64,000 nt of DNA, taken from assembly GCA_963782605.1 (NCBI GenBank), contig CAWAKK010000001.1, forward strand, positions 248,001 to 312,000, written 5' to 3'. The DNA comes from JBDTSW01 sp963782605. GTDB lineage: Bacteria > Actinomycetota > Thermoleophilia > Solirubrobacterales > 70-9. The first letter of the stretch is position 1, and each line of letters begins with the position of its first letter. Shown here piece by piece: positions 35,041 through 43,256 of this stretch. A model generated the notes under the pieces. It saw only the letters and a list, made by a program, of their open reading frames with translations. It was not told where the DNA came from and did no database searches. The translations under genes were made by a program, and so were the position numbers.

Positions 35041-36420
35041 TCAGCCGAGCCGGTCGGAGGCCTCGGTGAGGATCGGTCGCAAGATGGCCTCGATCTCCTC
35101 GAACTGCTCGGAGTCGCAGATGAGCGGGGGCGCCAGCTGGATCACGGGGTCGCCCCGATCGTCAGCGCGGCAGATCAGCCCGCGGCGATAGAGCTCGCCT
35201 GACAGGTAGCCACGCAGGAGATTCTCCGACTCCTCGTCGGAGAAGCCCTCCTTGGTCTCCTGGTCCTTGACCAGCTCGACCGCGTGGAAGTAACCGGCGC
35301 CGCGCACATCGCCGACGATGGGGATGTCGCGCAGGCTCTCGAGCATCGCGCGGAATTCGCCCTCGTTGGCGCGTACGTTCCCGCACAGGTCCTCCCGCTC
35401 GAAGACGTCGAGGTTTGCCATCGCCATTGCCGCGGCAACCGGGTGCCCCGCGAAGGTGAAGCCGTGGGTGAACATCTCGGTTCCGTGCATGAACGGCTCG
35501 GCGACCTTCTCCGAAGCGATCATGGCGCCCATCGGCGCGTAGGCCGACGTCAGCGCCTTGGCCGTCGTGATGATGTCCGGCAGGTAGCCGTAGCGCTCGC
35601 AGCCGAACATGTACCCGAGGCGCCCCCACGCGCAGATGACCTCGTCAGAGACCAGCAGCACGTCGTACCGGTCGCAGATCTCCCGCACGCGCTGGAAGTA
35701 GCCCTCCTGGGGCGGGATGCAGCCGCCGGCGTTCTGCAGGGGCTCGAGGATGACGGCCGCCACCGTCTCTGGCCCCTCGAAGAGGATCTTCTCCTCGATC
35801 TTGTCGGCCGCCCAGAGGGGATCACGATCGGCCGGCCAGTGGTAGCTGTTGGTGTTCGGCACGTGATTGCCCCCGGGCACCAGCGGCTCGAAATCGGTGC
35901 GAAGCGGCGGGATCCCGGTCGCGGCCAAGGCGCCCAGGGTGGTCCCGTGATAGGCGATCTCGCGCGAGACGAACTTGAACTTCCGCGGGTTACCCGTGCG
36001 CCGGTGGTATGCGCGGACGAGCTTGATCGCCGACTCGACGGCCTCGGAGCCGCCGGAGGTGAAGAAGACGCGATTGAGGTCGCCGGGAGTGAGCTCAGCG
36101 ATGCGAGCAGCGAGTTCGATCGCTCGCGGGTGGGCGTAGCTCCACAGCGTCGTGAAGTCGAGCTCCTCCACCTGCCGGGTCGCTGCCTCCCCGATCTCCG
36201 CGCGTCCGTGTCCGGCGTTGCAGCAAAAGAGGCCGGAGAGGCCATCGAGATAGCGGTTGCCGTGCTCGTCCCAGATGTAGGGGCCCTCGCCGCGGACGAT
36301 GATGGGAACCTCGGCATCTTCGTAGGCACCCATGCGGGTGAAGTGCATCCACAGGTGCTTCTTCGCCAGCTCCTGCAGGTTCGAAGTCGTCGTACGTGTG
36401 GGGGTGGTCGTGCTCGCCAT
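35041..36420 (-). CDS. Class III aminotransferase, putrescine/GABA-pyruvate type
   Basis: 459 residues of the fold-type I, class III family. The PLP lysine is K288 in TTAKALTSAYAPMG, with D259 (LLVSDEVICAWGRLG) contacting the pyridine nitrogen and TSGGSEAVESAIKLVR binding phosphate. The sequence style (HLWMHFTRMGAYED start, GLSGLFCCNAGHGR) resembles SpuC-like and omega-amine:pyruvate transaminases. It would move the amino group of putrescine or GABA to pyruvate, giving 4-aminobutanal or succinate semialdehyde plus alanine. It heads the minus-strand catabolic operon and is divergent from the third Pot transporter. Exact substrate is not fixed by sequence. Confidence 0.82.
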   Translation of the reverse strand: MASTTTPTRTTTSNLQELAKKHLWMHFTRMGAYEDAEVPIIVRGEGPYIWDEHGNRYLDGLSGLFCCNAGHGRAEIGEAATRQVEELDFTTLWSYAHPRAIELAARIAELTPGDLNRVFFTSGGSEAVESAIKLVRAYHRRTGNPRKFKFVSREIAYHGTTLGALAATGIPPLRTDFEPLVPGGNHVPNTNSYHWPADRDPLWAADKIEEKILFEGPETVAAVILEPLQNAGGCIPPQEGYFQRVREICDRYDVLLVSDEVICAWGRLGYMFGCERYGYLPDIITTAKALTSAYAPMGAMIASEKVAEPFMHGTEMFTHGFTFAGHPVAAAMAMANLDVFEREDLCGNVRANEGEFRAMLESLRDIPIVGDVRGAGYFHAVELVKDQETKEGFSDEESENLLRGYLSGELYRRGLICRADDRGDPVIQLAPPLICDSEQFEEIEAILRPILTEASDRLG

Positions 36421-36567
36421 GGGTCTCCTCCAGTCCCGAGATACGAGTCGGTATCGCCGTTCCGTATAACCGTACCCCGTTCTCGCAGGGTCACTATGGC
36501 GACGAGGATGAGATTATCACCGAAAACTTGTACAGTGCGACCAAGAGGGCACTTGGGAGAGGAGACC
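36421..36567. promoter_or_regulatory. Divergent promoter region, catabolic operon / Pot system 3
   Basis: This 147-base gap separates the aminotransferase gene from the third Pot operon and is richer in A+T around 36460-36540. TACAGT at 36531-36536 could serve as a -10 for the plus strand, and TTATAC (36469-36464 on the minus strand) for the other direction; matching -35 elements are weak. It is the likely target of the PucR regulator encoded at 33460-35022. Confidence 0.4.
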
Positions 36568-37779
36568 TTGAGCACCACCGCCACACCGCCAGGCGAAGGC
36601 GGCAGCCATGCAATCAGCCATGCAACCGACGGCGACGCGCAGCCGAGCGTACGCCTCGAGAGCGTCACAAAGCGGTTCGGCGACTTCACCGCCGTCCGCA
36701 GCATCGACGTCGAGATCGAGCAGGGGGAGTTCTTCACCCTGCTCGGGCCGTCAGGCTGCGGCAAGACGACGACGCTCCGCATGATCGCGGGCTTCGAGGA
36801 CCCGAGCGACGGACAGGTACTGATCGATGGGGACAACGTGGCCGGCCTGCCGGCCCACCGGCGTCCGACCAACACCGTCTTCCAGAGCTACGCCCTCTTC
36901 CCGCACCTGAGCGTCGGCGAGAACGTGGGCTTCGGGCTCAAGCGCAAGGGCGTCGCGTCGAGCGAGATCGCGACCCGCGTCGAGGAGGAGCTCGAGCGCG
37001 TAGGGCTCGCCCGCGAGGGGAATCGGAGGCCCAACCAGCTCTCCGGCGGCCAGCAGCAGCGCGTGGCGCTCGCCAGGGCGATCGTAAACCGCCCTCGGGT
37101 CCTGCTCTTGGATGAGCCGCTGGGCGCGCTCGACCTGAAGCTCCGCAAGGGCCTGCAGCTCGAGCTCAAGCGCATCCAGCGCGAGGTCGGCATCACGTTC
37201 GTCTACGTGACGCACGACCAGGAGGAGGCGCTCACGATGTCGGATCGGATTGCGGTCATGAACCGCGGCCGGGTCGAGCAGTGCGCCCCGCCCGAGGACG
37301 TCTACGAGCGTCCCACCACCACCTTCGTCGCCGGCTTCATCGGCGTCTCCAACCTCATGCCCGGCACTGTCGAGGACGCCTCTGCGGGCCGCACGGTCGT
37401 CAAGCTCGACAGCGGTGTCGAGGTCGAGGCTTCCACCGATGGGCTCGCGAGCGGCGAGCGCTGTCACGCCGTCGTGCGTCCCGAAAAGCTCCACATCACG
37501 GTCAGCGAGAACGGCGATCGCCCGCCCGAGGGCTGGCCCGCCATCGACGGCGTGGTCCAGAGCTCGGTCTTTCTTGGAACCGCGACGCAGATCGTGGTCG
37601 AGCTGCCTGACGAGGTGCGCCTGACCGTATTGGTGCCAAACGCAGACGAGGCGGAGCGCTCGCGCCTGCCGGGAGGGGGCGCGCCGGTGCGCATCTCGTG
37701 GGCGCCCGAGCACACACATGTCGTCCGCGAGTCCGAGGCGGCAGAAGCCGCCGAGCCGGCCGTGGCCGAGACAACCTGA
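36568..37779 (+). CDS. potA: Spermidine/putrescine-type ABC transporter ATPase (system 3)
   Basis: The start is TTG 36568, with GGAGAGGAG four bases upstream; the reading frame is open far upstream but that part is antisense to the aminotransferase gene. The 403-residue protein has a Gly/His-containing leader, then Walker A GPSGCGKTT, LSGGQQQRVALARA, LLLDEPLGALDLKL, YVTHDQEEALTMSDR and a TOBE domain (CHAVVRPEKLHITVSENGDR). It is the first gene of the A-D-B-C operon divergent from the polyamine catabolic operon, the strongest context in the window for true polyamine import. Confidence 0.88.
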   Translation: MSTTATPPGEGGSHAISHATDGDAQPSVRLESVTKRFGDFTAVRSIDVEIEQGEFFTLLGPSGCGKTTTLRMIAGFEDPSDGQVLIDGDNVAGLPAHRRPTNTVFQSYALFPHLSVGENVGFGLKRKGVASSEIATRVEEELERVGLAREGNRRPNQLSGGQQQRVALARAIVNRPRVLLLDEPLGALDLKLRKGLQLELKRIQREVGITFVYVTHDQEEALTMSDRIAVMNRGRVEQCAPPEDVYERPTTTFVAGFIGVSNLMPGTVEDASAGRTVVKLDSGVEVEASTDGLASGERCHAVVRPEKLHITVSENGDRPPEGWPAIDGVVQSSVFLGTATQIVVELPDEVRLTVLVPNADEAERSRLPGGGAPVRISWAPEHTHVVRESEAAEAAEPAVAETT

Positions 37780-37817
37780 AGTCCATCGAGCAAGACAAGG
37801 CCGAGGAGGCAGACCAG

Positions 37818-38942
37818 ATGAAGAAGGTATGGATCGCGATCGGAGTCCTGGCGTGCTCGCTGTTCTTGGTGGCGTGCGGGAGTGACCTCGGCGGAGGCGG
37901 TTCCGAGGGAGAGGTCGAGACGGCCGAGGCCGAGGGCGAGCCCTCAGGCGATCTCACCATCTCCAACTGGCCCTTCTACATCGACAAGGAGACGGTGCCC
38001 GACTTCGAGCAGAAAACGGGCGTCTCGGTCGACTACATCGAGGACGTAAACGACAACAACGAGTTCTTCTCGAAGCTGCAGCCCCAGCTCCAGAAGGGCG
38101 ACTCGGCCGGACGCTCGATCGCCGTCGTCACCGACTGGATGGCGGAGAAGATGTACGACCTCGGGTACCTGCAGAACTTCGACAAGGAAGCGATCCCGAA
38201 CGTCACCGAGAACCTCGCCGCGAACGTCGAGAGTCCCTCGTTTGATCCGGAGCGAAACTTCTCGGCTCCCTGGCAGAGCGGTATGACGGGGCTCGTCGTC
38301 AACACGAAGCTGGCGCCGGACATCAAGTCGATCCAGGATCTCTTCGACCCGAAGTACAAGGGCGAGGTCTCCGTGCTCACCGAGCTGCGCGACACCATCC
38401 CGCTGATCATGAAGAGCGAGGGCGTGGACGTCGAAAATGCCACCACTGACGACTGGATGGCGGCGATCGACAAGATGCAGGAGGCAGTCGATTCCGGCCA
38501 GATCGGCGACTTCACAGGCAACGACTACACGGCGGACCTCGCCCGCGGCGATGCGATCGCCGCGATCGGGTGGTCCGGCGACGCCGTCCAGCTCCAGGCC
38601 GACAACCCGGACATCGAGTTCGTGATGCCGGAGGAGGGCTGCATCCAGTGGTCGGACAACATGGTGATCCCCGTTGGCGCGCCGAACCCGACCGCGGCCT
38701 ACGCCTTCATGGACTACGTCTACGACCCCGAGAACCAGGCGCAGATCACGGACTACAACTACTACGTGAGCCCGGTCGACGGCGTCAAGGAGATCCTCGA
38801 GAAGCAGGGCTCCGCCGCCGCGAAGAGCGACCTGGTCTTCCCCGACGAGCAGTACATCGAGAACTGCTCCTCGCAGCCGAGCCCGCCTGCCGAGGACGAG
38901 CAGGAGATCGACCGCGCGTTCCAGGCGGTGCTGACGGGCTAG
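37818..38942 (+). CDS. potD: PotD-like polyamine-binding lipoprotein (system 3)
   Basis: The start is ATG 37818 with GAGGAGG about seven bases upstream. The lipoprotein signal MKKVWIAIGVLACSLFLVAC ends in the lipobox LVAC, followed by a Gly/Glu linker. The mature domain is of the PotD class (LTISNWPFYIDKETVPDFEQ; DYVYDPENQAQITDYNYYVS). In PotD proteins acidic and aromatic residues hold the polyamine; many such residues are present, but I cannot assign them individually. 374 residues in total. Confidence 0.88.
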   Translation: MKKVWIAIGVLACSLFLVACGSDLGGGGSEGEVETAEAEGEPSGDLTISNWPFYIDKETVPDFEQKTGVSVDYIEDVNDNNEFFSKLQPQLQKGDSAGRSIAVVTDWMAEKMYDLGYLQNFDKEAIPNVTENLAANVESPSFDPERNFSAPWQSGMTGLVVNTKLAPDIKSIQDLFDPKYKGEVSVLTELRDTIPLIMKSEGVDVENATTDDWMAAIDKMQEAVDSGQIGDFTGNDYTADLARGDAIAAIGWSGDAVQLQADNPDIEFVMPEEGCIQWSDNMVIPVGAPNPTAAYAFMDYVYDPENQAQITDYNYYVSPVDGVKEILEKQGSAAAKSDLVFPDEQYIENCSSQPSPPAEDEQEIDRAFQAVLTG

Positions 38943-38985
38943 GCGGAGCCCCAACCCGCAACGCTGAAGACCGCGTGATCAGCCG

Positions 38986-39849
38986 ATGAAGGCACGCCGC
39001 TCGACCGCCTACGGCCTCCTCGGACCGGGGATGCTGTGGCTGGTCATCTTCTTCGTGCTGCCGATGGCGTTCATGGCGTACATCTCGCTGAACTCCGGCA
39101 CGCTCGAGGAGGGTTACTCCTTCACAGCGGAGTGGAGCAACTTCGGCAGCGCGGTCTCGGACTTCAACACGCAGTTCGGCCGTACCTTCATCTATTCGGG
39201 CATCGCCACGGTCCTGGCCCTCCTGATCGCCTACCCGCTCTCCTACGCGATCGCGTTCAAGGCGGGCAGGTGGCGCAACGTCCTTTTGTTCGCCGTGATC
39301 GCGCCGTTCTTTACGACGTACCTGATCCGGACCCTGGCCTGGCAGACCATCCTCGCCGACGAGGGCCCGATCGTCGGCGTCCTGCAGACGCTCGGGATCG
39401 TCGCCGAGAACGGCCGCGTGCTCGACACGGCCACGTCGGTGATCGCGGGGCTCACCTACAACTTCCTGCCGTTCATGGTGCTGCCGATCTACGCGAGCCT
39501 CGAGCAGATCGACGAGCGCCTGATCGAGGCGGCGCGGGATCTCTACGCGTCCTCGCGTGAGGCGTTCCTGCGGGTGACGCTGCCCCTCTCGATGCCGGGC
39601 GTGATCGCCGGCACGCTGCTCACATTCATCCCGGCGAGCGGCGACTACATCAACGCCGACTTCCTCGGGGGACCGGGACAGTCGATGATCGGGAACGTGA
39701 TCCAGTCGCAGTACCTGGAGGTCAGGGACTACCCGGTCGCGGCGGCGCTCGCGTTCGTGATGTTGGCGGTGATCATGGTCCTGGTCTTCATCTACATCCG
39801 CTTCGCCGGGTCCGAGTCGCTCATGGGTGAGGAGCCCGAGCGCACATGA
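38986..39849 (+). CDS. potB: PotB-like ABC transporter permease (system 3)
   Basis: 287 residues with an N-terminal membrane helix (GPGMLWLVIFFVLPMAFMAY), about six hydrophobic segments in all, and the EAA loop RLIEAARDLYASSREAFLRV. The ATG at 38986 follows the binding-protein gene by 43 bases. Its TGA overlaps the ATG of the next permease (ATGA, 39846-39849). Confidence 0.88.
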   Translation: MKARRSTAYGLLGPGMLWLVIFFVLPMAFMAYISLNSGTLEEGYSFTAEWSNFGSAVSDFNTQFGRTFIYSGIATVLALLIAYPLSYAIAFKAGRWRNVLLFAVIAPFFTTYLIRTLAWQTILADEGPIVGVLQTLGIVAENGRVLDTATSVIAGLTYNFLPFMVLPIYASLEQIDERLIEAARDLYASSREAFLRVTLPLSMPGVIAGTLLTFIPASGDYINADFLGGPGQSMIGNVIQSQYLEVRDYPVAAALAFVMLAVIMVLVFIYIRFAGSESLMGEEPERT

Positions 39850-40707
39850 GCTGGCTACGCCGAAATGGCGTCAACGTCTTCGCCGGCCTCGCCGTCGCCT
39901 ACATGCTGATCCCGATCGTCGTGATCGCGGTCTTCTCGTTCAACGACCCTGAGGGCAAGTTCAACTTCATCTGGAGCGGGTTCACGCTCGAGCACTGGAA
40001 GGACGCGTTCAGCATCCCGGAGCTGAACGACGCGCTCATCACGAGCCTCGAGTTGGCGGCCCTCTCCACGCTCGTCGCCACGATCCTGGGCACGATGATC
40101 GCCCTGGCGCTCGTCCGCCACCAGTTCCGCGGTCGCGTCGCCGACGAACTTCCTGATCGTGATCCCGACGGCGACGCCCGAGGTCGTGGTCGGCGCCGCG
40201 CTGCTCTCGATGTTCGTCTACTTCGAGGTCTCGACCGGCTTCGTGACGCTGCTCTTGGCGCACGTCATGTTCTCGATCTCGTTCGTCGTCATCGTGGTGC
40301 GCTCGCGGCTGATCGGCTTCGACCGAAGCCTGGAGGAGGCGGCGCGCGACCTCGGCGCCGGCGCGTTTACGACCTTCCGCCTGGTGACGCTGCCGCTGAT
40401 CATGCCCGGGGTGATCGGGGGCGGTCTGCTCGCGTTCGCGCTCTCGATCGACGACTTCGTGATCTCGAACTTCACCTCGGGCACGACCGTGACGTTCCCC
40501 CTCTACATCTTCGGCGCCTCGCAGCGGGGAATCCCGGTGGAGGTGAACACGATCGCGACGATCCTGTTCATGGCGACCGTTGCAGTGATGGCGTTCACCG
40601 TCTGGCAGCAGCGGCGGGCGGAGAAGCTCGCCGCCGCGGTCCCCGACGACGAGGACGATCCGTACATGGCCACGCCCGCCCCCTCTCCGGGCGCGGCGGG
40701 CGGCTGA
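39846..40707 (+). pseudogene. potC: PotC-like ABC transporter permease (system 3), one frameshift
   Basis: The first frame gives a normal N-terminus (MSWLRRNGVNVFAGLAVAYM) to about LVRHQFRGRVA. Near 40140 the frame changes, and TNFLIVIPTATPEVVVGAAL continues with the EAA loop SLEEAARDLGAGAFTTFRLV to a TGA at 40707. Both parts are strongly permease-like, so a single base error is likely. Repaired length is about 286 residues. It closes the third Pot operon. Confidence 0.82.
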
Positions 40708-40736
40708 GCGTCAGTACGAGCGGGTAGCCGGACCAT

Positions 40737-41372
40737 GTGTCCCGGGCAACCGACGTCCCGACCGCCGAGCCCTTCCTTCCCGAGCGCAGGTCGCTGAAGG
40801 CCCTGCGCGAGGCCGCAGCAGGGTGCGAGGGCTGCGAGCTCCACCGAAACGCGACCCAAACCGTCTTCGGCAAGGGCGCCGCGAAGGCCAGGCTGATGTT
40901 GGTGGGAGAGCAGCCGGGCGACCGCGAGGATCGCGAAGGCGAGCCGTTCGTGGGGCCCGCCGGCCGTGTCCTCGCCGAAAGCTTGGCGGAGGCCGAGATC
41001 GAGCGCGACGAGGTGTACGTCACGAACGCGGTCAAGCACTTCAAGTGGAAGGCAGGCCGCGGAAAGCGGCGCCTGCACCAGCGTCCGAGCGCTGTGGAGG
41101 TGCGCGCCTGCCTGCCGTGGCTCGAGGGAGAGATCGCCGCGGTCGCTCCCGAGCTCGTGGTTTGCCTGGGCGCCACCGCTGCCCGCGCCCTGCTTGGCGC
41201 CAGCTTCCGCGTCACCAAGGAGCGGGGGAAGATCGTCGAAACCGAGCTTTGCACCGCCACGGCCACCGTCCACCCCTCATCCCTGCTCCGTATCGACGAC
41301 GCCGAGGAGCGCGAACTGGCGCACGCGGAGTTCGTGCGCGACCTCGCCCTGGCGGCCAAGCACGTGGCCTGA
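40737..41372 (+). CDS. udgX: UdgX-type uracil-DNA glycosylase
   Basis: 211 residues starting at GTG 40737. Motif GEQPGDREDREGEPFVGPAG is the uracil-binding loop of the family 4/UdgX group. The insert GRGKRRLHQRPS contains the KRRLH (110-114) equivalent of the KRRIH loop that marks UdgX, in which the histidine (H114 here) forms a covalent bond with the abasic site. HPSSLLR is the second catalytic motif. C30, C33, C125 and C143 fit the 4Fe-4S ligands. The protein would remove or trap uracil in DNA. It follows the Pot operon on the same strand but is probably independent. Confidence 0.9.
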   Translation: MSRATDVPTAEPFLPERRSLKALREAAAGCEGCELHRNATQTVFGKGAAKARLMLVGEQPGDREDREGEPFVGPAGRVLAESLAEAEIERDEVYVTNAVKHFKWKAGRGKRRLHQRPSAVEVRACLPWLEGEIAAVAPELVVCLGATAARALLGASFRVTKERGKIVETELCTATATVHPSSLLRIDDAEERELAHAEFVRDLALAAKHVA

Positions 41373-41390
41373 GCGGCGACGGGCATTCTC

Positions 41391-41416
41391 GTTTTCTCAT
41401 TCGCTCGCCTGGGTAT
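41391..41416 (+). promoter_or_regulatory. SigB/SigF-like promoter
   Basis: GTTTTC (41391-41396), 14 bases, then GGGTAT (41411-41416) matches the general stress sigma factor consensus GTTT-N-GGGTAT. It precedes an anti-anti-sigma gene. The predicted transcript start falls about three bases before the ATG at 41427, so the message would be nearly leaderless. Confidence 0.6.
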
Positions 41417-41426
41417 TGCCGAGAAA

Positions 41427-41831
41427 ATGGATGCCTCCGAGGCGTTCGGGTACCCCATGCCGGCCTCCGAGCTACCGGCACGCGAAGCCTTCGGCACGCG
41501 GCTCGCGGTACGCGGAGGTGTCGCTTGGCTGGCGCTGTGCGGCGAGCTGGACGTGTTTGCCGCTCCCACATTGCGCGCAGCGATCTCGTCTGAGGAGGTC
41601 GCTGCCGCGGACGCCCTGGTGCTCGATCTGCGCTCCGTTACCTTCATGGACTCTTCTGGGCTGTCGGTGGTCCTGAGCGCCCACGAGCGAGAGAGAGGCA
41701 AGGGTGGGGAGCCGTTGCGCATCGTTATCCGCGGCTCGGAGCCCGTCGAGTCGCTCTTCCGGACGATCGATGCGGCCGACTACCTGCACCTCATCGACGG
41801 GCCGGAGGCTTTACAGCGCGCCGGATCCTGA
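41427..41831 (+). CDS. STAS-domain anti-anti-sigma factor (RsbV-like)
   Basis: 134 residues. A short N-terminal tail precedes a STAS domain with strand WLALCGELDVFAAPTLRAAI and the phosphorylation loop VTFMDSSGLSVVL; the first serine of DSSG is the usual target of an RsbW-type kinase. Unphosphorylated, such a protein binds the anti-sigma factor and frees the sigma factor. The SigB/SigF-like promoter just upstream implies self-amplification. A kinase and a phosphatase candidate are encoded nearby (43713-44114 and 44177-46771). Confidence 0.85.
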   Translation: MDASEAFGYPMPASELPAREAFGTRLAVRGGVAWLALCGELDVFAAPTLRAAISSEEVAAADALVLDLRSVTFMDSSGLSVVLSAHERERGKGGEPLRIVIRGSEPVESLFRTIDAADYLHLIDGPEALQRAGS

Positions 41832-41833
41832 AG

Positions 41834-41861
41834 GTTTTTTAGATCAGCGCAAGCCGGGTAG
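41834..41861 (+). promoter_or_regulatory. Weak SigB-like promoter
   Basis: GTTTTT (41834-41839) and GGGTAG (41856-41861) are 16 bases apart, slightly longer than ideal, and lie just before the small gene at 41876. The resemblance to the site at 41391 is the main support. Confidence 0.35.
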
Positions 41862-41875
41862 GCTCATACCAGGAA

Positions 41876-42115
41876 ATGAAACTCACTCTGGAGAAAATCG
41901 AAGACGAGCTGGCGGCCATCGCGGAGCCGCTCGGGGGTGGAAACGGCGTCGGTCCTTTGGAGAACCCCGCCGTTAAACCCATCACCGAGGAGATGCTCAT
42001 CCTTCCGCACCCCGGCGAGCCGGGGGTTGGTGCGGACGGCTTGGCCTGTCCGGTGGAGAACCCTCCGCTGGACGAGCTCTGCGACGGATACCTGGGAGGC
42101 AGGCACCGCAACTAA
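41876..42115 (+). CDS. Small protein of unknown function
   Basis: A 79-residue reading frame begins at ATG 41876. It is acidic and rich in Pro and Gly, without signal peptide or membrane segment (MKLTLEKIEDELAAIAEPLG; EEMLILPHPGEPGVGADGLA). I do not recognise a family. The SigB-like promoter a few bases upstream and the clean gap between flanking genes make it plausible; the aggaa directly before the ATG is too close to be a normal binding site, so it may be read as a leaderless message. Confidence 0.45.
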   Translation: MKLTLEKIEDELAAIAEPLGGGNGVGPLENPAVKPITEEMLILPHPGEPGVGADGLACPVENPPLDELCDGYLGGRHRN

Positions 42116-42221
42116 GCGACTTGCCCCCGGCGAGCCGGTGGCACTTCGCGTATCGCGCAGGGACCCGCTCGAGGGAGCGGGGCGATTACCCGCGGCCAAG
42201 GCGGGGAAACAGGCGTAGGGC

Positions 42222-43256
42222 ATGGCGAGACTGAGGCGCAGCGACTGCTCGGGGCCAGGGATCCGCAGGCGCGGCCGCGGCCGCGGGTTCGAGTATCTGG
42301 ACGAGAGCGGGGAACGGATCACGGACCTCGAGACGGCCCAGCGCCTGGCGGATCTGGCGATACCGCCTGCGTGGAAGGACGTCTGGATCTGCTCCGACCC
42401 GATGGGCCATCTGCAGGCAACGGGGATCGACGACGCAGGACGCAAGCAGTACCTCTACCACGAGCGCTGGCGCATGCGGCGAGACCAGCAGAAGTTTGAC
42501 GCGATGCTGGACTTCGCCAAGGACCTTCCAAAGCTGCGGCGGCGCGTGGCCGCCGACCTCGGCGTGCCTGACGACGAGATGAGTCGCGAGCGTGTGCTCG
42601 CGTGCGCGGTGCGCCTGCTGGATCGTGGCTCCTTCCGTGTCGGGGGCGAGGACTACGCCGAGAAAAACGAGACGTACGGCCTGGCCACGTTGCGCCGGGA
42701 GCACGTGCATCTGCTCGGGAACGAGATCCACTTCGAGTACACGGCCAAGGGTGGCCAGGAGCGAGAGCAGGTCATCCGGGACCCCGAGATCGCAGAGGTC
42801 ATGGCGATCCTTCGGCGCCGTCGCTCGAAGGAGCCACCCGAGCTCCTCGCCTACCGCCAGAACGGCGGCTGGTACGACGTCCGCTCCGACGACGTGAACG
42901 CTTACATCAAGGAGGCGGCCCGGGGCGACTACTCGGCAAAGGACTTCCGCACCTGGAGCGCCACCGTTCTCGCAGCGGTGGCGCTGGCCTCGACTGGGCC
43001 CGTGCCCGAGACGAAGACCGGTCGCAAGCGACGGATCAACGAGGCGGTGGCGGGCGTCGCGTTTTTCCTCGGCAACACGCCAGCCGTCTGCAGACAGTCC
43101 TACATCGATCCGCGCATCATCGACTCGTTCAGCGTGGGCCAAACGATCGAGAGGACGCTCCAGCAGGTGGACTTGCCCGAGAAGGTCTTTGATCCGAAGA
43201 CCCAGCGAACGATCGAGCGCGCGGTGATCCGCCTGCTGGAGACCAACGGCTCCTAG
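42222..43256 (+). CDS. DNA topoisomerase IB, poxvirus/bacterial type
   Basis: 344 residues. The catalytic tyrosine is Y294 (RQSYIDPRI). The rest of the active site is visible: R139 (GSFRVGGEDY), K176 (FEYTAKGG) and R243 (KDFRTWSATV). The N-terminal clamp domain occupies about residues 1-95. The enzyme relaxes supercoils by nicking one strand through a 3'-phosphotyrosyl link. Bacterial copies are scattered in distribution and often lie in accessory or stress-related neighbourhoods. Its stop overlaps the opposite-strand SnoaL gene end by four bases. Confidence 0.92.
   Translation: MARLRRSDCSGPGIRRRGRGRGFEYLDESGERITDLETAQRLADLAIPPAWKDVWICSDPMGHLQATGIDDAGRKQYLYHERWRMRRDQQKFDAMLDFAKDLPKLRRRVAADLGVPDDEMSRERVLACAVRLLDRGSFRVGGEDYAEKNETYGLATLRREHVHLLGNEIHFEYTAKGGQEREQVIRDPEIAEVMAILRRRRSKEPPELLAYRQNGGWYDVRSDDVNAYIKEAARGDYSAKDFRTWSATVLAAVALASTGPVPETKTGRKRRINEAVAGVAFFLGNTPAVCRQSYIDPRIIDSFSVGQTIERTLQQVDLPEKVFDPKTQRTIERAVIRLLETNGS

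Noticed and set aside
35284..36567. Upstream extension of the third PotA frame to a much longer protein
   Set aside because: The extension is antisense to the aminotransferase gene. TTG 36568 has a strong binding site and matches the start of PotA family proteins.
41831..41850. T-run after the first STAS gene as an intrinsic terminator
   Set aside because: There is no stable stem before gttttttag; the run fits better as part of a SigB-like promoter.
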